DNA of 51,843 nucleotides from NCBI GenBank assembly GCA_002490425.1, contig DKTZ01000032.1, forward strand, positions 1 to 51,843. Reading direction: 5' to 3'. Positions 24,462 to 34,504 of this stretch are shown here, in pieces (position 1 is the first letter of the stretch; each line of letters opens with the position of its first letter). Position numbers and translations under genes: made by a program. Origin of the DNA: Ruminococcaceae bacterium UBA7217. GTDB lineage: Bacteria > Bacillota > Clostridia > Oscillospirales > Acutalibacteraceae. The notes under the pieces were generated by a model. The model saw only the letters and a list, made by a program, of their open reading frames with translations, was not told the origin of the DNA and did not search any database.

Positions 24462-26567
24462 TTACCGCAAAACGCTTCCCACGGTCTGTGACGGGGTTGC
24501 GCCCTCTTTTTGCTCAAAATACGCTTTGAGTATTTCGGCAACGCAAGTTACCGTGCTTGAAGATTTTGTGTTTTCTATTGCAACTGCCACGGCAATTTGC
24601 GGATTATCCGCAGGGGCGTAAGCAATCATAAAGCCGTTCGTATATTCAACCTCTTTGCCGTTTACCTTTTGTTTTCTTTGCGCAGTACCCGTTTTGCACG
24701 CTACCGAACAGGGCAAATCCTTAAATGCCAAATAGCTGTCGCCCAAAGCTACCATACCTTTTTTAACCGCCGCCTTTGATGTCTCCGAGGCATTTACCTT
24801 ACCTAAAATTTCAGGCTGAGTTTCATAAAGCGTCTTAGAATAATCAGCTGATTTTACCGCCTTAACAAAGTGCGTTCTGTATTTTGTGCCGCCGTTTGCA
24901 AGCGTTGCAACATAAGACGCAAGCTGAATAGGTGTAAAAAGATGGTCGGACTGACCGATAGCCGCCTGAACAACGTCGCCGGGGTACCAAATTCCGCCGG
25001 CAGCCTTTCTCTCCTCAGGACCTGCAATTACGCCCTCCGCCTCAGTAAGCTCAACGCCCGTTTTTCTGCCCAGTCCGAACGAATACAAATAATCGTCCAT
25101 TTTGCTGATTCCGAGCTGTCTGCCGACCTCATAGAAATAGGTATTGCAGGAGTTACGGATAGCCGTTACAACCGTCTGTTCAGTGCCTGCGTGACCATTG
25201 TTGTTATAGCACTGAAAGGTTGTGTCGGGAAAATATGTGTAAAGAACATGGCACTTAATACCCGTGTCAGGCTTTACAATTCCTTCTTCAAGTCCTGCAA
25301 TAGCAACCGCAGGCTTCACGGTTGAACCGGGAGCGTAAGTGCTGCGAAGCGCTCTGTTCCAAAGAGGGGCTGTCTTGTCTGTATTCAGTTCCACAATATT
25401 TTCTTTATAGCTTGAAAGGTCATAGGACGGGTAAGTGACGCAGGCAAGCACCGAAAAATCGTTGACATCAAGCACAACAATACTGCCTGCTGTCTCAGCA
25501 TCCGACTCTTCCTTAAGGCTTTCAATTCTTGAATAAAGTATATTTTGAGCCTGCTTTTGAAAATCGGCATTTAAGGTAAGCACTACGTTACTGCCGTTTT
25601 GAGGCGCTGTTGTTACAGTTCGGGTTTTTGTTCCGTCGGCATTTGTAACGGTTGTCATAATACCGCTTTTACCCCGAAGAGTTTCTTCCATTGCGCTTTC
25701 AATTCCGAATTTTCCGATTTTGTCGGTAATCGCATAAGAGCTGAGCATTAAATCCTGCTTTTCGGCATCTGTCAGATTGCCGTTTTCGAGCTTTTGATTA
25801 TACTGCTCGGTTACGGACTTATATTCGTCCGCATTAAGAAAATCGTAAAACCCTAAAATATGCGGAGCAATTGTGCCGTCATAATAAGTGCGCACAGTGT
25901 CAATCCTTATTTCAACGCCCTCATAAAAACGGCTCTGTTCCTTTAAAATAAGCACTGTTTCATCAGGCACATTTTCTGCAAAGGTGAACGGATTATACGT
26001 TGAAAAATCTGCCCTTTTCATCGCAAAATAAACAGACGCAATTTTTAACGCCTCTTCCCCAGAAAATTCCTCAAGCGCATAATATTCCACCAGTGCGTCA
26101 AAGCAGTTCTGCGCCGTGGCATAGACATTCAAATTCAAATAGTCCTTTGAAATCAGATATGACTTGTCCGAATCGGAATTTTCCGTAAATGCAAAGCCTT
26201 CTCCCGAAAATTCTATGGGCAAGGAAGCAGAATATTCAATTCCCTTGCTGTCAAACAATTTTATGAGCGAGGAAACTATGCTGTTGCGCTTGTCCTTTTG
26301 AGACGCACTCGGGAAATAAGACGCATCAAAATAAACCGTATTCGACGCCGTGTTATAAACAAGCGGTCTTCCGCTGCTGTCAAGAATTTCGCCCCTGACA
26401 GCCGCAATTTTTGAGGTGTTTGATGAAAGCGAAAGCTTTTTTGACGCATATTTTTCTCTTTCGACTACTTGAATTCTAAATAAATCTGCACAAAACAGAG
26501 AAATAAAAAATACTATTGCAACGACAAGGGCTGCCGCTCTTACTTTAAAATTAAACTTTTGCTTCAT
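24462..26567 (-). CDS. mrdA: penicillin-binding protein 2, class B transpeptidase
   Basis: Crosslinks peptidoglycan during cell elongation. The 701-aa protein has an N-terminal membrane anchor (8-28), a non-catalytic dimerisation domain starting around RGEILDSSGRPL, and a transpeptidase domain with SxxK at Ser415-Lys418 (GSTVKP), an SxN motif (NSCNTYF, about 477) and KTG (ACKTGTAQ, about 636). ATG has AAAGGAGG upstream. It is last in mreB-mreC-mreD-mrdA, the usual rod-shape order, 30 bp after mreD. Confidence 0.93.
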   Translation of the reverse strand: MKQKFNFKVRAAALVVAIVFFISLFCADLFRIQVVEREKYASKKLSLSSNTSKIAAVRGEILDSSGRPLVYNTASNTVYFDASYFPSASQKDKRNSIVSSLIKLFDSKGIEYSASLPIEFSGEGFAFTENSDSDKSYLISKDYLNLNVYATAQNCFDALVEYYALEEFSGEEALKIASVYFAMKRADFSTYNPFTFAENVPDETVLILKEQSRFYEGVEIRIDTVRTYYDGTIAPHILGFYDFLNADEYKSVTEQYNQKLENGNLTDAEKQDLMLSSYAITDKIGKFGIESAMEETLRGKSGIMTTVTNADGTKTRTVTTAPQNGSNVVLTLNADFQKQAQNILYSRIESLKEESDAETAGSIVVLDVNDFSVLACVTYPSYDLSSYKENIVELNTDKTAPLWNRALRSTYAPGSTVKPAVAIAGLEEGIVKPDTGIKCHVLYTYFPDTTFQCYNNNGHAGTEQTVVTAIRNSCNTYFYEVGRQLGISKMDDYLYSFGLGRKTGVELTEAEGVIAGPEERKAAGGIWYPGDVVQAAIGQSDHLFTPIQLASYVATLANGGTKYRTHFVKAVKSADYSKTLYETQPEILGKVNASETSKAAVKKGMVALGDSYLAFKDLPCSVACKTGTAQRKQKVNGKEVEYTNGFMIAYAPADNPQIAVAVAIENTKSSSTVTCVAEILKAYFEQKEGATPSQTVGSVLR

Positions 26568-26597
26568 CTTACCGCCTCCTTTAAATTATTTTTTATG

Positions 26598-27158
26598 TTA
26601 ATATTCGATATACGCTATCGGGAATTTTCGGTCTACACGCCTAATAATTAAATACCAAAACGGCGTTAAAACAAGCGAATAAACCGCCATAGGCAAATAA
26701 TACTTTAAGAAAAGGGAAATCCCCCCGTCAATTCCTCTTGAGGTTATAAAGAAAAACACGTAGGTCGCAAAATAAAGAACAGTTACAATCGAATTTATCC
26801 AAATATATGTCAAAATATTATTTCGCAGAAAAACACGCAGAACAACACCGCAAAAAGCGCAGGAAACCGCCAGAAAAAGTGCGTTGTAACCGTCCGCTGT
26901 ACCTGTTACAGTATCCCACAGTGCACCTGCGAAAAGTCCTGCCGCCGCGCCTGCAATTTCGCCCTCATACATGGCAATACACACTGCCGCTGAAATAAGC
27001 AAAACAGGTCTTACCCCGAAAAGCTCAGGGAAAATCCGCAGTGAATTCTGAAAAATATGTGCCAGCAGCAAAACACAGGCATAAACCGCATATTTTTTCA
27101 GCCTTATTCTGTTTACGGAACTCATACTCCAACTATTTCTGTTCATTATCTGTTTCAC
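26598..27158 (-). CDS. mreD: rod shape-determining protein MreD
   Basis: The 186-aa protein has five or six membrane helices and fits MreD by position between mreC and mrdA. The internal AGAAAGLFAGALWD-like stretch is typical of the family. The chosen start is GTG at 27158, 5 bp after mreC; ATG at 27146 or 27125 is possible, so the first dozen residues are uncertain. Confidence 0.85.
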   Translation of the reverse strand: MKQIMNRNSWSMSSVNRIRLKKYAVYACVLLLAHIFQNSLRIFPELFGVRPVLLISAAVCIAMYEGEIAGAAAGLFAGALWDTVTGTADGYNALFLAVSCAFCGVVLRVFLRNNILTYIWINSIVTVLYFATYVFFFITSRGIDGGISLFLKYYLPMAVYSLVLTPFWYLIIRRVDRKFPIAYIEY

Positions 27159-27163
27159 TCAAA

Positions 27164-28000
27164 TCACTTTACCCCGAAGGATGTTATTACAAAGCAGTTG
27201 CTTATATCCCTTGAATCAACCGCCGGCTCCAATACGGCATTTGCCGAAATGTCGGTGCCGCTCTGTTCAACATTTGCTACCGTGCCGATTATAAGGTCCT
27301 TTGGAAAAATTCCGCCTGTACCCGATGTGCAAACAATTCCGCCTTTTGAAACTGCAGTGTTTTTGTCAAGTCCCGAAAGCGAGCAGGAACCGTTCACTGA
27401 CTGCTCTGCGCTCGACGAAACATAGCCTATTTCACCTGTACGGATTTCATATGCCGCAATGTTAACCCCCGGGTCTGTTACTGTTCTTACAACACAGGAC
27501 GTGGGGTTTACTTCAGTTACAACGCCGATTAAATAGTTGCTGAAAATTACAGCGTCATTAACCTCTATTCCGTCAGTACTGCCCCTGCCCAGTGTAAACG
27601 AATTGAAAATATCCGCCGAATCCCTGCCGATAACCGTGCAGTACACCCATTGATAATCCGGATTTTGCTCACGCACATCTAAAAATTGTTCGTAAGATTC
27701 AAGCTGTTTTTTTGCGTTTTCATAATCAACAAGCTGCGCTCTGTAATCCGCAACCTGAGCTTCAAGCTCTTCAACTCTTTTACGGTATGAGTCCGCAGAC
27801 ACAAATCCGCCCGTAAACGAATCCACTTTTTCAGAAAGGAACGACGCCGCCCTCTCAAAAGGTGAGGTTACAATACTTACCGCCCTTGTAAGCGGGGACG
27901 AAGCGGAGTCGGAAACAGCCGCAAACACAGCCGCCGCAATAAGAATAACCGCAACAGCCGTTAAGACCTTAAATGTTGTTCCTTTAAAAAATTTGCTCAA
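27164..28000 (-). CDS. mreC: rod shape-determining protein MreC
   Basis: 278 aa: N-terminal membrane helix (about 10-30), coiled coil (about 70-112, with EELEAQVADYRAQLVDYENA) and the beta-rich MreC core (VIGRDSADIFNSFTLGRGSTDGI ... GVVTEV). It links MreB inside the cell to PBPs outside. The start is TTG, supported by GGAGGAAG four bases upstream. Confidence 0.93.
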   Translation of the reverse strand: MSKFFKGTTFKVLTAVAVILIAAAVFAAVSDSASSPLTRAVSIVTSPFERAASFLSEKVDSFTGGFVSADSYRKRVEELEAQVADYRAQLVDYENAKKQLESYEQFLDVREQNPDYQWVYCTVIGRDSADIFNSFTLGRGSTDGIEVNDAVIFSNYLIGVVTEVNPTSCVVRTVTDPGVNIAAYEIRTGEIGYVSSSAEQSVNGSCSLSGLDKNTAVSKGGIVCTSGTGGIFPKDLIIGTVANVEQSGTDISANAVLEPAVDSRDISNCFVITSFGVK

Positions 28001-28015
28001 TTTACTTCCTCCGTT

Positions 28016-29005
28016 TTACCTGCTGCCTCTTTCAAGGCACATTCCCGTTCCCAAAACCGTACAGTCAAGCGGTTCGCCTGCAACGTGCACGGGAATTTTG
28101 ATTTCCTCTGAAATAAATCTGTCAATGCCCCGAAGAAGCGCTCCGCCGCCCGTAAGCATTATTCCGTTGTCAACAATATCCGCCAAAAGCTCCGGCGGAG
28201 TAATTTCAAGTGTGGAGCGCACTGTTTCAAGAATCTGCGAAAGGCTGTCATAAAGCGCCTCCCGAATGTCCTCTGAGGTTATTTCAATATTTTTCGGCAA
28301 GCCGTCAATAAGCCCTCTGCCTCTTACGTCCATAGCACCCTCGCCGTCATAAGGGCACGCAGAGCCGATTTTAATTTTTATTTCCTCTGCTGTGCGTTCG
28401 CCGATAAGCACATTGTGTTTTTTGCTGATATATTCAACAATTGCACTGTCAAATCTGTCGCCCGCAGTACGGATTGATTTTGACGAAACAATGTCACGGT
28501 ATGAAATTACAGCGATTTCGGTAGTACCTGAGCCGATATTGACAACCATATTGCCCACAGCCTCGGAAATATCAATTCCTGCACCCATTGCAGACGCAAG
28601 CGGTTCGCTTATAAGTGCGGCATATTTTGCGCCTGCATTTCTTGCGGCGTCGTGAACAGCCTTACGCTCAACCTCTGTAATTCCGGACGGAACAGAAATG
28701 AGCACCCTTGCCCTTGAAAAAGGCGACCGTTTAATTGCCATTTTAATAAATTCCTTAAGCATATCGGATGTAATCTCAATATCGGCAATAACGCCGTCCT
28801 TTAAAGGCTTAACCGCCGTAACAGAGCCCGGCGTTCTGCCTATCATTTCCTTTGCCGCATTTCCTATTGCGACAACCTCAGGAGGATTTTCCTTAGCGGT
28901 AACGGCAACGACCGAAGGCTCACGGATAACAATTCCCTTACCCTTAAGGTAAACTCTTGTGTTTGCCGTGCCGAGATCAATTCCAATATCCTGCGCAAAA
29001 AGCAT
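28016..29005 (-). CDS. mreB: MreB/Mbl-type actin-like shape protein
   Basis: Cytoskeletal ATPase that guides lateral wall synthesis. Phosphate-1 motif DIGIDLGTANTRVYLKGKG near the start, the IREPSVVA segment, and phosphate-2 VVNIGSGTTEIAVI are seen. ATG 29005 has GGGAG nine bases upstream; ATG 29011, two codons earlier, has only a 3-base spacing. The 329-aa length is normal. It is the first gene of the shape operon. Confidence 0.94.
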   Translation of the reverse strand: MLFAQDIGIDLGTANTRVYLKGKGIVIREPSVVAVTAKENPPEVVAIGNAAKEMIGRTPGSVTAVKPLKDGVIADIEITSDMLKEFIKMAIKRSPFSRARVLISVPSGITEVERKAVHDAARNAGAKYAALISEPLASAMGAGIDISEAVGNMVVNIGSGTTEIAVISYRDIVSSKSIRTAGDRFDSAIVEYISKKHNVLIGERTAEEIKIKIGSACPYDGEGAMDVRGRGLIDGLPKNIEITSEDIREALYDSLSQILETVRSTLEITPPELLADIVDNGIMLTGGGALLRGIDRFISEEIKIPVHVAGEPLDCTVLGTGMCLERGSR

Positions 29006-29164
29006 TTTCATAAACTCCCGTCTTTATGTACTTTGATGCATAAGCAACAATTATATTCAATATAAATTTACAGATAGTTTATTATAACAAAAAAGCGGCT
29101 ATTATACAATACCCGCAAATGTTAAAAATTCATTTCTTGTTTCTTGTTTTGGTAAAATTTCAGC

Positions 29165-29198
29165 AAAATAAAACGCCCACCCTATTGGATGGACGCTT
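29165..29198 (-). terminator. intrinsic terminator of the 5S rRNA gene
   Basis: A 12-bp stem with G-U pairs (AAGCGTCCATCC/GGGTGGGCGTTT), followed by TATTTTG on the minus strand. Confidence 0.8.
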
Positions 29199-29206
29199 CG
29201 GTTTGT

Positions 29207-29321
<115 letters not shown>

Positions 29322-29356
29322 TCGTGAAACTTGTGTACCTCACGAATGCAAGAGGT

Positions 29357-29385
29357 ATTTTATCACGGGATAAAACGAATTGCAA
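29357..29385 (-). promoter_or_regulatory. promoter of the solitary 5S rRNA
   Basis: On the minus strand TTGCAA (29380-29385), 17 bp, TAAAAT (29357-29362), about 35 bp before the mature 5' end. Confidence 0.7.
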
Positions 29386-29497
29386 GTGTTTTTTTAACAT
29401 TTTATTAACTTTTTACACTTTTCACAGTTCAACACACAAAGTTTCGACTAAATGCAACATTTTGCACAAATAATCCGTCAAAATTTGCTGTTAAATC

Positions 29498-31447
29498 TTA
29501 TTTATTAAAATTAAATGCCTTTTCAATATCAAGGGCAACATATTCATATCCCTTATTTGGCTCAACCGCCGTGTAAAGCACGGTTTTGTTATCCATAAAG
29601 CACAGCGTTCCGTGGGGAGCATAGTTCTTGTCCTGGAACTTTGCATATTCGCCTGTCTGCAAATCAAAAATATGGATTTGGTAATCGACTGCGTTTTTAA
29701 CCGTGCCCATCATAACAACATAGCGGTCGTCACTGCTTACAGTAAACGAGGAGACATCCATTGAATAACCGACAAGGGAGTAATCCTTACCCGATAAAAT
29801 GTTGTAAAGGCGACCGTCCTCTTTGCTCAAAATATATTTGTCATTAGTAGAATAAGCAGTGCCCATAAAGCCGTAGAATGAGCGTTGAACCTTCTCATTT
29901 CCGCCTGTGTTGTGAACAACGTCAAATCCCGTTTCGGTCTTTCTGAGGTATGCAACAGTAGTTTCGTCGGCAGTAAAATATTTGCCGTATATATTAGATG
30001 CGAGCAATGTTTCCTTATTTCCGTTTTTCACGAAAATGTCCTGCATTCCCGAACCCGTCGGATATTCACGGGATGTAATAAACGGTATGCCCTGTGTTGT
30101 TGCAGTGTAGCCCGCCTTATTTAAAATGCAGAAATCCGCAACACCTGCGCCCTTTTCGTCAATATTTCGGTTGACAACGCTTAAAAATCTTGTCACTGAG
30201 CCATCGTTAAGATTGACATCAAAGCTCTCTGTCCACAGAACGCTGTTGCCCTCAAGAGCAGATTTATCTGTCGATGCCAAAAGCAGTGCGTGACCGTCTT
30301 TTTGATATTTCTGCGGAAGAACCGTAAGCTTAAATACAACAAAATTATAGAAATAGTTTACGTCGTTATTACCTTCAGCTGTGAAAACGCTTATTCCCGA
30401 AACATATTCTCCGCTCTTTATATAGTTCATTTTTACATTCAGCACATCGCTGCCCATATCAACCTTAAGGTCGACGGTATCTGTATATTTAACGGGAACT
30501 ACCCGGCTGTTATTGTATTGATAATACTGTACCGTATAATCGGTGTTTATTCCGTAAAATACGCCGGGAAAATCAGTTTGAACAAGGTTAACAAAAACTC
30601 CTTCACGGGCAATTTGAATATTAGAAAGCTTATATTTTTCATCGCTCGTTCCCGGGTCCTCGGGATTTACAACATATTGCGGGAAAATTTTACCCAAGAA
30701 TGAAACCTTAGAAACAATTTCAATTTTTCTTTCATCAGTACGTGAATTAAAATATGCGAAAAATCCGGTACAGATAACAAGAATCAGCGCTACAACGGAC
30801 AATGCTATTGTTACAATATCCTTCTTCTGCAATGGCTCACGTTTTTTCTTTTCTTTCTTCGGCTTTTTCTCTTTAATTTTCTTTTCTTTCGGCTCCTTAG
30901 CCTTTTTTTCTTTAGGCGCTTTTTCCTTTTTGCCATTTATTCTTTTGTTCTTTTCGGTGTTTTCGCTCTGTGAAAATCCGCCCTCAAAAACTATTTCTTC
31001 CTTTTGCCTGCCGTTTTTAACAGGAGCCTCCGTTTTCTCGGAAATATTCTCTGACTGTTTCTTTTCGTCCGCCTCGTTTGAAAGAAGAGCTTCTTCGTAA
31101 GCCCTAACAAATTTTTCGTTTATTTTGCTGTTTCCGTCATTTTCCTGTGCAGAAATGTTATTCTCTGCATCTTTTTTATGAGAATTCTTTTTAATTTTCG
31201 GCTCTTTCGGCGGTTTAACCTTTTTCTCTTTAGGCTCTTTAACCTTCTTCTCCTTAGGCTCTTTCGGTTTCTTTTCCTTCGGAGGTTTGGGTTCTTTCGC
31301 CTTCTTCTCTTTAGATTTCTTTTCTTTCGGCTCTTTTTTCTTTTTTTCTTTTTTCAAAGATGTATTTTCTTCAATTTCGTCCGTCTTTACCTCTTCCTCG
31401 GACTCGAATTTCTGATATTTTTTATTAAGAGAATTATTGTCGCTCAT
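29498..31447 (-). CDS. bitopic protein with Lys/Pro/Glu repeat domain and beta-propeller-like exterior
   Basis: The 649-aa protein begins with about 210 residues of low complexity, including many KEPKEKK/KPPKEPK repeats, then one membrane helix (about 217-237, TIALSVVALILVICTGFFAY), then about 410 residues outside. The exterior resembles a beta-propeller in its repeated strand-turn patterns (KYILSKEDGRLYNILSG, DRYVVMMGT, IHIFDLQTGEY). The start ATG has GGAGG. The strong basic charge (Lys over 30 percent locally) on the cytosolic side might bind nucleic acid, ribosomes or acidic lipids; function unknown. It lies upstream of the 5S gene. Confidence 0.75.
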   Translation of the reverse strand: MSDNNSLNKKYQKFESEEEVKTDEIEENTSLKKEKKKKEPKEKKSKEKKAKEPKPPKEKKPKEPKEKKVKEPKEKKVKPPKEPKIKKNSHKKDAENNISAQENDGNSKINEKFVRAYEEALLSNEADEKKQSENISEKTEAPVKNGRQKEEIVFEGGFSQSENTEKNKRINGKKEKAPKEKKAKEPKEKKIKEKKPKKEKKKREPLQKKDIVTIALSVVALILVICTGFFAYFNSRTDERKIEIVSKVSFLGKIFPQYVVNPEDPGTSDEKYKLSNIQIAREGVFVNLVQTDFPGVFYGINTDYTVQYYQYNNSRVVPVKYTDTVDLKVDMGSDVLNVKMNYIKSGEYVSGISVFTAEGNNDVNYFYNFVVFKLTVLPQKYQKDGHALLLASTDKSALEGNSVLWTESFDVNLNDGSVTRFLSVVNRNIDEKGAGVADFCILNKAGYTATTQGIPFITSREYPTGSGMQDIFVKNGNKETLLASNIYGKYFTADETTVAYLRKTETGFDVVHNTGGNEKVQRSFYGFMGTAYSTNDKYILSKEDGRLYNILSGKDYSLVGYSMDVSSFTVSSDDRYVVMMGTVKNAVDYQIHIFDLQTGEYAKFQDKNYAPHGTLCFMDNKTVLYTAVEPNKGYEYVALDIEKAFNFNK

Positions 31448-31561
31448 ATTATTCCTCCGTAAAAGAATATATTATTAGCTTATTATACACTACATCTGCC
31501 GTCTTTACAAGCAAAAAAGGATAAACAAATATTTCGTAAATGTTAATTTTTCTGTTTTCTG

Positions 31562-31590
31562 CTGACAAATACGATTTTTAAGTGTATAAT
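31562..31590 (+). promoter_or_regulatory. promoter of the hemolysin III family gene
   Basis: CTGACA (31562-31567), 17 bp, TATAAT (31585-31590). Confidence 0.75.
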
Positions 31591-31623
31591 AAAACATATA
31601 AATTCAATTAGGCGGTGACATTT

Positions 31624-32301
31624 ATGTCAATTAAACGTATAAAGCTTGACGACAGAAAGCTTCCCAATTACACAAGAAAAGAAGATATGTTCAATATGAT
31701 AACCCATATAGTCGGCGGCGGGTTCGGAGTACTTGCGCTTGTGCTTTGCTGCGGCTTTGCAATATACCACCGAAATTGGTGGGGGCTTGCGGGCGGATTT
31801 GTTTACGGAATGTCAATGATTTTCCTTTACACAATGTCAAGCGTTTACCACGGACTGCGGCCCAACAGGGCAAAAAAGGTTTTGCAGGTACTTGACCACT
31901 GCACGATTTATGCACTTATTGTCGGCTCTTACGTGCCGATACTGCTTACAGGACTTCGTGAATACAACCTAAAGCTTACGCTTATTATGTCAGCAGTGGG
32001 TCTTGTTATTACGGCTGTCGGCGTGACCTTTACTGCAATTGACTACAAAACCTATTCCGCCGTTTCATATACAGGCTATTTTCTTTTGGGCTGGATGGCG
32101 ATTTTTGCATTAAAACCGATTATCGCCGCTTTCGGAAAGGAATTTTTCATCTGGCTGCTTTCGGGCGGTATTGCCTATACCCTCGGTATGATTTTTTACG
32201 TAATCGGCAGTAAACGCCATTACATTCACGGCGTTTTCCATATTTTCATATTGCTTGGCAGCGTGCTCCAGTTTATAGCGATTTTTAAGTTTTGTATATA
32301 A
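31624..32301 (+). CDS. hemolysin III / YqfA (PAQR) family membrane protein
   Basis: 225 aa, seven predicted helices. Family metal-site motifs are present: NMITHIVGG, SSVYHGL, LDHCTIY and HGVFHIF (Ser, Asp and three His). Bacterial members are of uncertain role; hydrolase activity on membrane lipids is suspected from the PAQR family. ATG 31624 has GGCGGTG upstream; the GTG three codons earlier overlaps that site. Confidence 0.9.
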   Translation: MSIKRIKLDDRKLPNYTRKEDMFNMITHIVGGGFGVLALVLCCGFAIYHRNWWGLAGGFVYGMSMIFLYTMSSVYHGLRPNRAKKVLQVLDHCTIYALIVGSYVPILLTGLREYNLKLTLIMSAVGLVITAVGVTFTAIDYKTYSAVSYTGYFLLGWMAIFALKPIIAAFGKEFFIWLLSGGIAYTLGMIFYVIGSKRHYIHGVFHIFILLGSVLQFIAIFKFCI

Positions 32302-32324
32302 AGATAGGATTAAATAGTTTTTGT

Positions 32325-32354
32325 ACGGACAGGCGAGTCGCCTGTCCGTTTTTT
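32325..32354 (+). terminator. intrinsic terminator of the hemolysin III gene
   Basis: ACGGACAGGCG pairs with CGCCTGTCCGT around AGT, then TTTTT. The stem is nearly the same as that at 21386. Confidence 0.9.
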
Positions 32355-32412
32355 ATTGCCAAACCTAAATATATATAGTACAATATAATCACACAAAAAA
32401 TGAGGTGATTTT

Positions 32413-34320
32413 ATGGCAAAAATTGTTCTTCCGTCTTATCCTCTTATTACTATTGACCCATTTATGAGCATCTGGTCGCCGTCCGACACTTTGTGGGGCA
32501 GTGACACACAAATTTGGCACGGGCAGAAAAAGCGTTTGTACGGCAATGTTCTTATTGACCGTACTGATTCCTACTGCTTTATGGGCGTTCCCGAGAACGG
32601 GGAAGAGGTTATACCGCAGACAGATTTAGATGTAACTCCGCTCATTACCGCATACACCTTTCAGAATGAAACACTCAGATTAACGGTTAAATTCTGGACG
32701 CCGCTCATAATCGACGACATTTACAAGCTGTCGCTCCCTGTTTCGTTTATTGACTATGAAGCGGAATTTCTTGACGGCAAAAATCACGAATTTGAAATAC
32801 TTATCGGCGCTGACCGTGAATTTTGCTTTAATAAACGCAAGAAAAAGCTTATCGGCGGTGAAATAAGCCTAAACGACAATACCTCACTCGCCTTTATGGG
32901 CTGTAAAAATCAAGCTCCTTTGCGGAAAAGCGGCGACGGCGTTTCCGCTGACTGGGGATACATTTATCTCAGCGGTGACAAAGGCTCTTGCGGCTTTGAC
33001 AAATCGGGGATTCATTCGATTATCGAAAAAACAAAAGGCACGTTTATTTTCGCTTTCGACGATGTAAAATCAATCGAATATATGGGCACGCAATACCCGT
33101 GCCTTTGGACTGAAAAATTCAGCGATATTAAAGCTGTAATTAAATACACACTTGAAAACAGAGACGAGCTGTTAAATGATGCAGAAAGAATAAACAGTCT
33201 TATTCTTTCTGACTCAGAAAAATTCGGCGAAAGCTATCAGCACATTTTAGCCGCCGCATACAGACAAGTTCTTGCGGGGCATAAGCTTTTCCGTGACAAA
33301 AACGGTGAAATCCTTTATTTTTCAAAGGAATGTCACTCCAACGGCTGTATTAACACCGTGGATGTTTCTTACCCTGCCGTTCCTTTATTTTTGCTCTATA
33401 ACCCGTCACTTTTGAAGGGCATGATAACGGGTATTTTTGAATATGCACGCACGCCTTCGTGGGAGTATGACTTTGCGCCTCACGACATCGGCAGGTACCC
33501 AATAGCGAACGGTCAGGTTTACGGACACAAAAATTCACCGCTTTTGCCGAAAAGAAAGATTTATTTTGAAAACAAATGCCATTGCTCGTTCTCATCGCAA
33601 ATGCCCGTTGAAGAATGTGGGAATATGCTGGCTTTAAGCTTTCTTCACTACCGTTTTACAGGAGATAAAAGTGTAATAGAAAAAAATTACGATATTCTCG
33701 AAAAATGGGCAAACTACCTTGTAAATGCAGGCGTTGTGCTCGAAAATCAGCTTTGCACAGACGACTTTGCAGGACACAGCGAAAAGAATATAAACCTTGC
33801 GGTTAAAGGTGTTTTGGGCATAGCGTTTTTCGGCAAAATCAGTGAAGCGTTAGGCAAAAGCACCGATATGGCAAAAACTGCAAAGCGCTTCGCAAAACAG
33901 CTTTGCGAATTTGCTCTTCCTGACGGCACTTTGCCGTTTTCCGTCGGAAGTAATGACACTTGGAGTTTAAAATACAATATGGTATGGGACAAAATTCTCG
34001 GATTATCCCTATTCCCCGAAGAGCTTTACACTGCCGAAAGCCGCAAATATAGAGAAAAAACCGCCAAATACGGCGTTCCTCTTGATTACAGAAAATCGCT
34101 TACAAAAACCGACTGGATGATGTGGGCGGCGGTTTTGGACGAAACGGGTGAAAATGTGCCGTTATTTGCAGAGAAAATCGAAAAATATTTGGCGAACACA
34201 AAGGAAACTTGGGTATTTTCAGACTGGATTGACACTATTGAGCCGTTCAGCTACTCGTTCCACCACCGCACCGTTCAGGGCGGACTTTGGATGCCCGTTT
34301 TAGCGGATAAGATTAAATAA
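32413..34320 (+). CDS. DUF4965/glutaminase A-like six-hairpin protein
   Basis: 635 aa without signal peptide, so cytoplasmic. The N-terminal beta-rich half and the alpha/alpha barrel half match the DUF5127-DUF4965-DUF1793 architecture annotated as fungal glutaminase A. Conserved-looking stretches are PLITIDPFMSIWSP at the start, DFAPHDIGRYP, CTDDFAGHSEKNINLAVKG, DTWSLKYNMVWDK and FHHRTVQGGLW. Many bacterial members sit among glycosidases, so a carbohydrate substrate is as likely as glutamine. ATG has GAGGTGA upstream. It is next to a convergent GH3 gene. Confidence 0.75.
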   Translation: MAKIVLPSYPLITIDPFMSIWSPSDTLWGSDTQIWHGQKKRLYGNVLIDRTDSYCFMGVPENGEEVIPQTDLDVTPLITAYTFQNETLRLTVKFWTPLIIDDIYKLSLPVSFIDYEAEFLDGKNHEFEILIGADREFCFNKRKKKLIGGEISLNDNTSLAFMGCKNQAPLRKSGDGVSADWGYIYLSGDKGSCGFDKSGIHSIIEKTKGTFIFAFDDVKSIEYMGTQYPCLWTEKFSDIKAVIKYTLENRDELLNDAERINSLILSDSEKFGESYQHILAAAYRQVLAGHKLFRDKNGEILYFSKECHSNGCINTVDVSYPAVPLFLLYNPSLLKGMITGIFEYARTPSWEYDFAPHDIGRYPIANGQVYGHKNSPLLPKRKIYFENKCHCSFSSQMPVEECGNMLALSFLHYRFTGDKSVIEKNYDILEKWANYLVNAGVVLENQLCTDDFAGHSEKNINLAVKGVLGIAFFGKISEALGKSTDMAKTAKRFAKQLCEFALPDGTLPFSVGSNDTWSLKYNMVWDKILGLSLFPEELYTAESRKYREKTAKYGVPLDYRKSLTKTDWMMWAAVLDETGENVPLFAEKIEKYLANTKETWVFSDWIDTIEPFSYSFHHRTVQGGLWMPVLADKIK

Positions 34321-34371
34321 CAGATATTTATCTTTGATTTTCATATCCATTAAAACAGCATGCACCCCGTA

Positions 34372-34445
34372 AGGAACGCATTTATGAGTTCCGAATTAGG
34401 TTTGCAGTGTTTCTTACGGAACGCAATAATGCGTTCCGTACAGGG
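34372..34445. repeat. GGAACGCA/TGCGTTCC palindromic repeat
   Basis: GGAACGCATTTATGAGTTCC and GGAACGCAATAATGCGTTCC are two related dyads, the second perfect over its arms. It is an intergenic repeat without coding potential. Confidence 0.6.
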
Positions 34446-34462
34446 CGTTGCAGAAAATTCAA

Positions 34463-34504
34463 TTTTTTAATGAATAATTCATTTTTTCATTATTCATTAA
34501 AAAA
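34463..34504. repeat. 15-bp A/T inverted repeat
   Basis: TTTTTTAATGAATAA and its complement TTATTCATTAAAAAA flank a 12-base loop; the hairpin abuts the GH3 terminator. Confidence 0.7.

Noticed and set aside
24299..24541. 80-aa minus-strand ORF between rpsO and mrdA
   Set aside because: It spans the rpsO promoter and the end of mrdA and has no ribosome site.
31178..31462. 94-aa plus-strand ORF rich in Phe/Leu/Arg
   Set aside because: It is the antisense of the Lys/Pro/Glu repeat region; its composition is a mirror artefact and it has no ribosome site.
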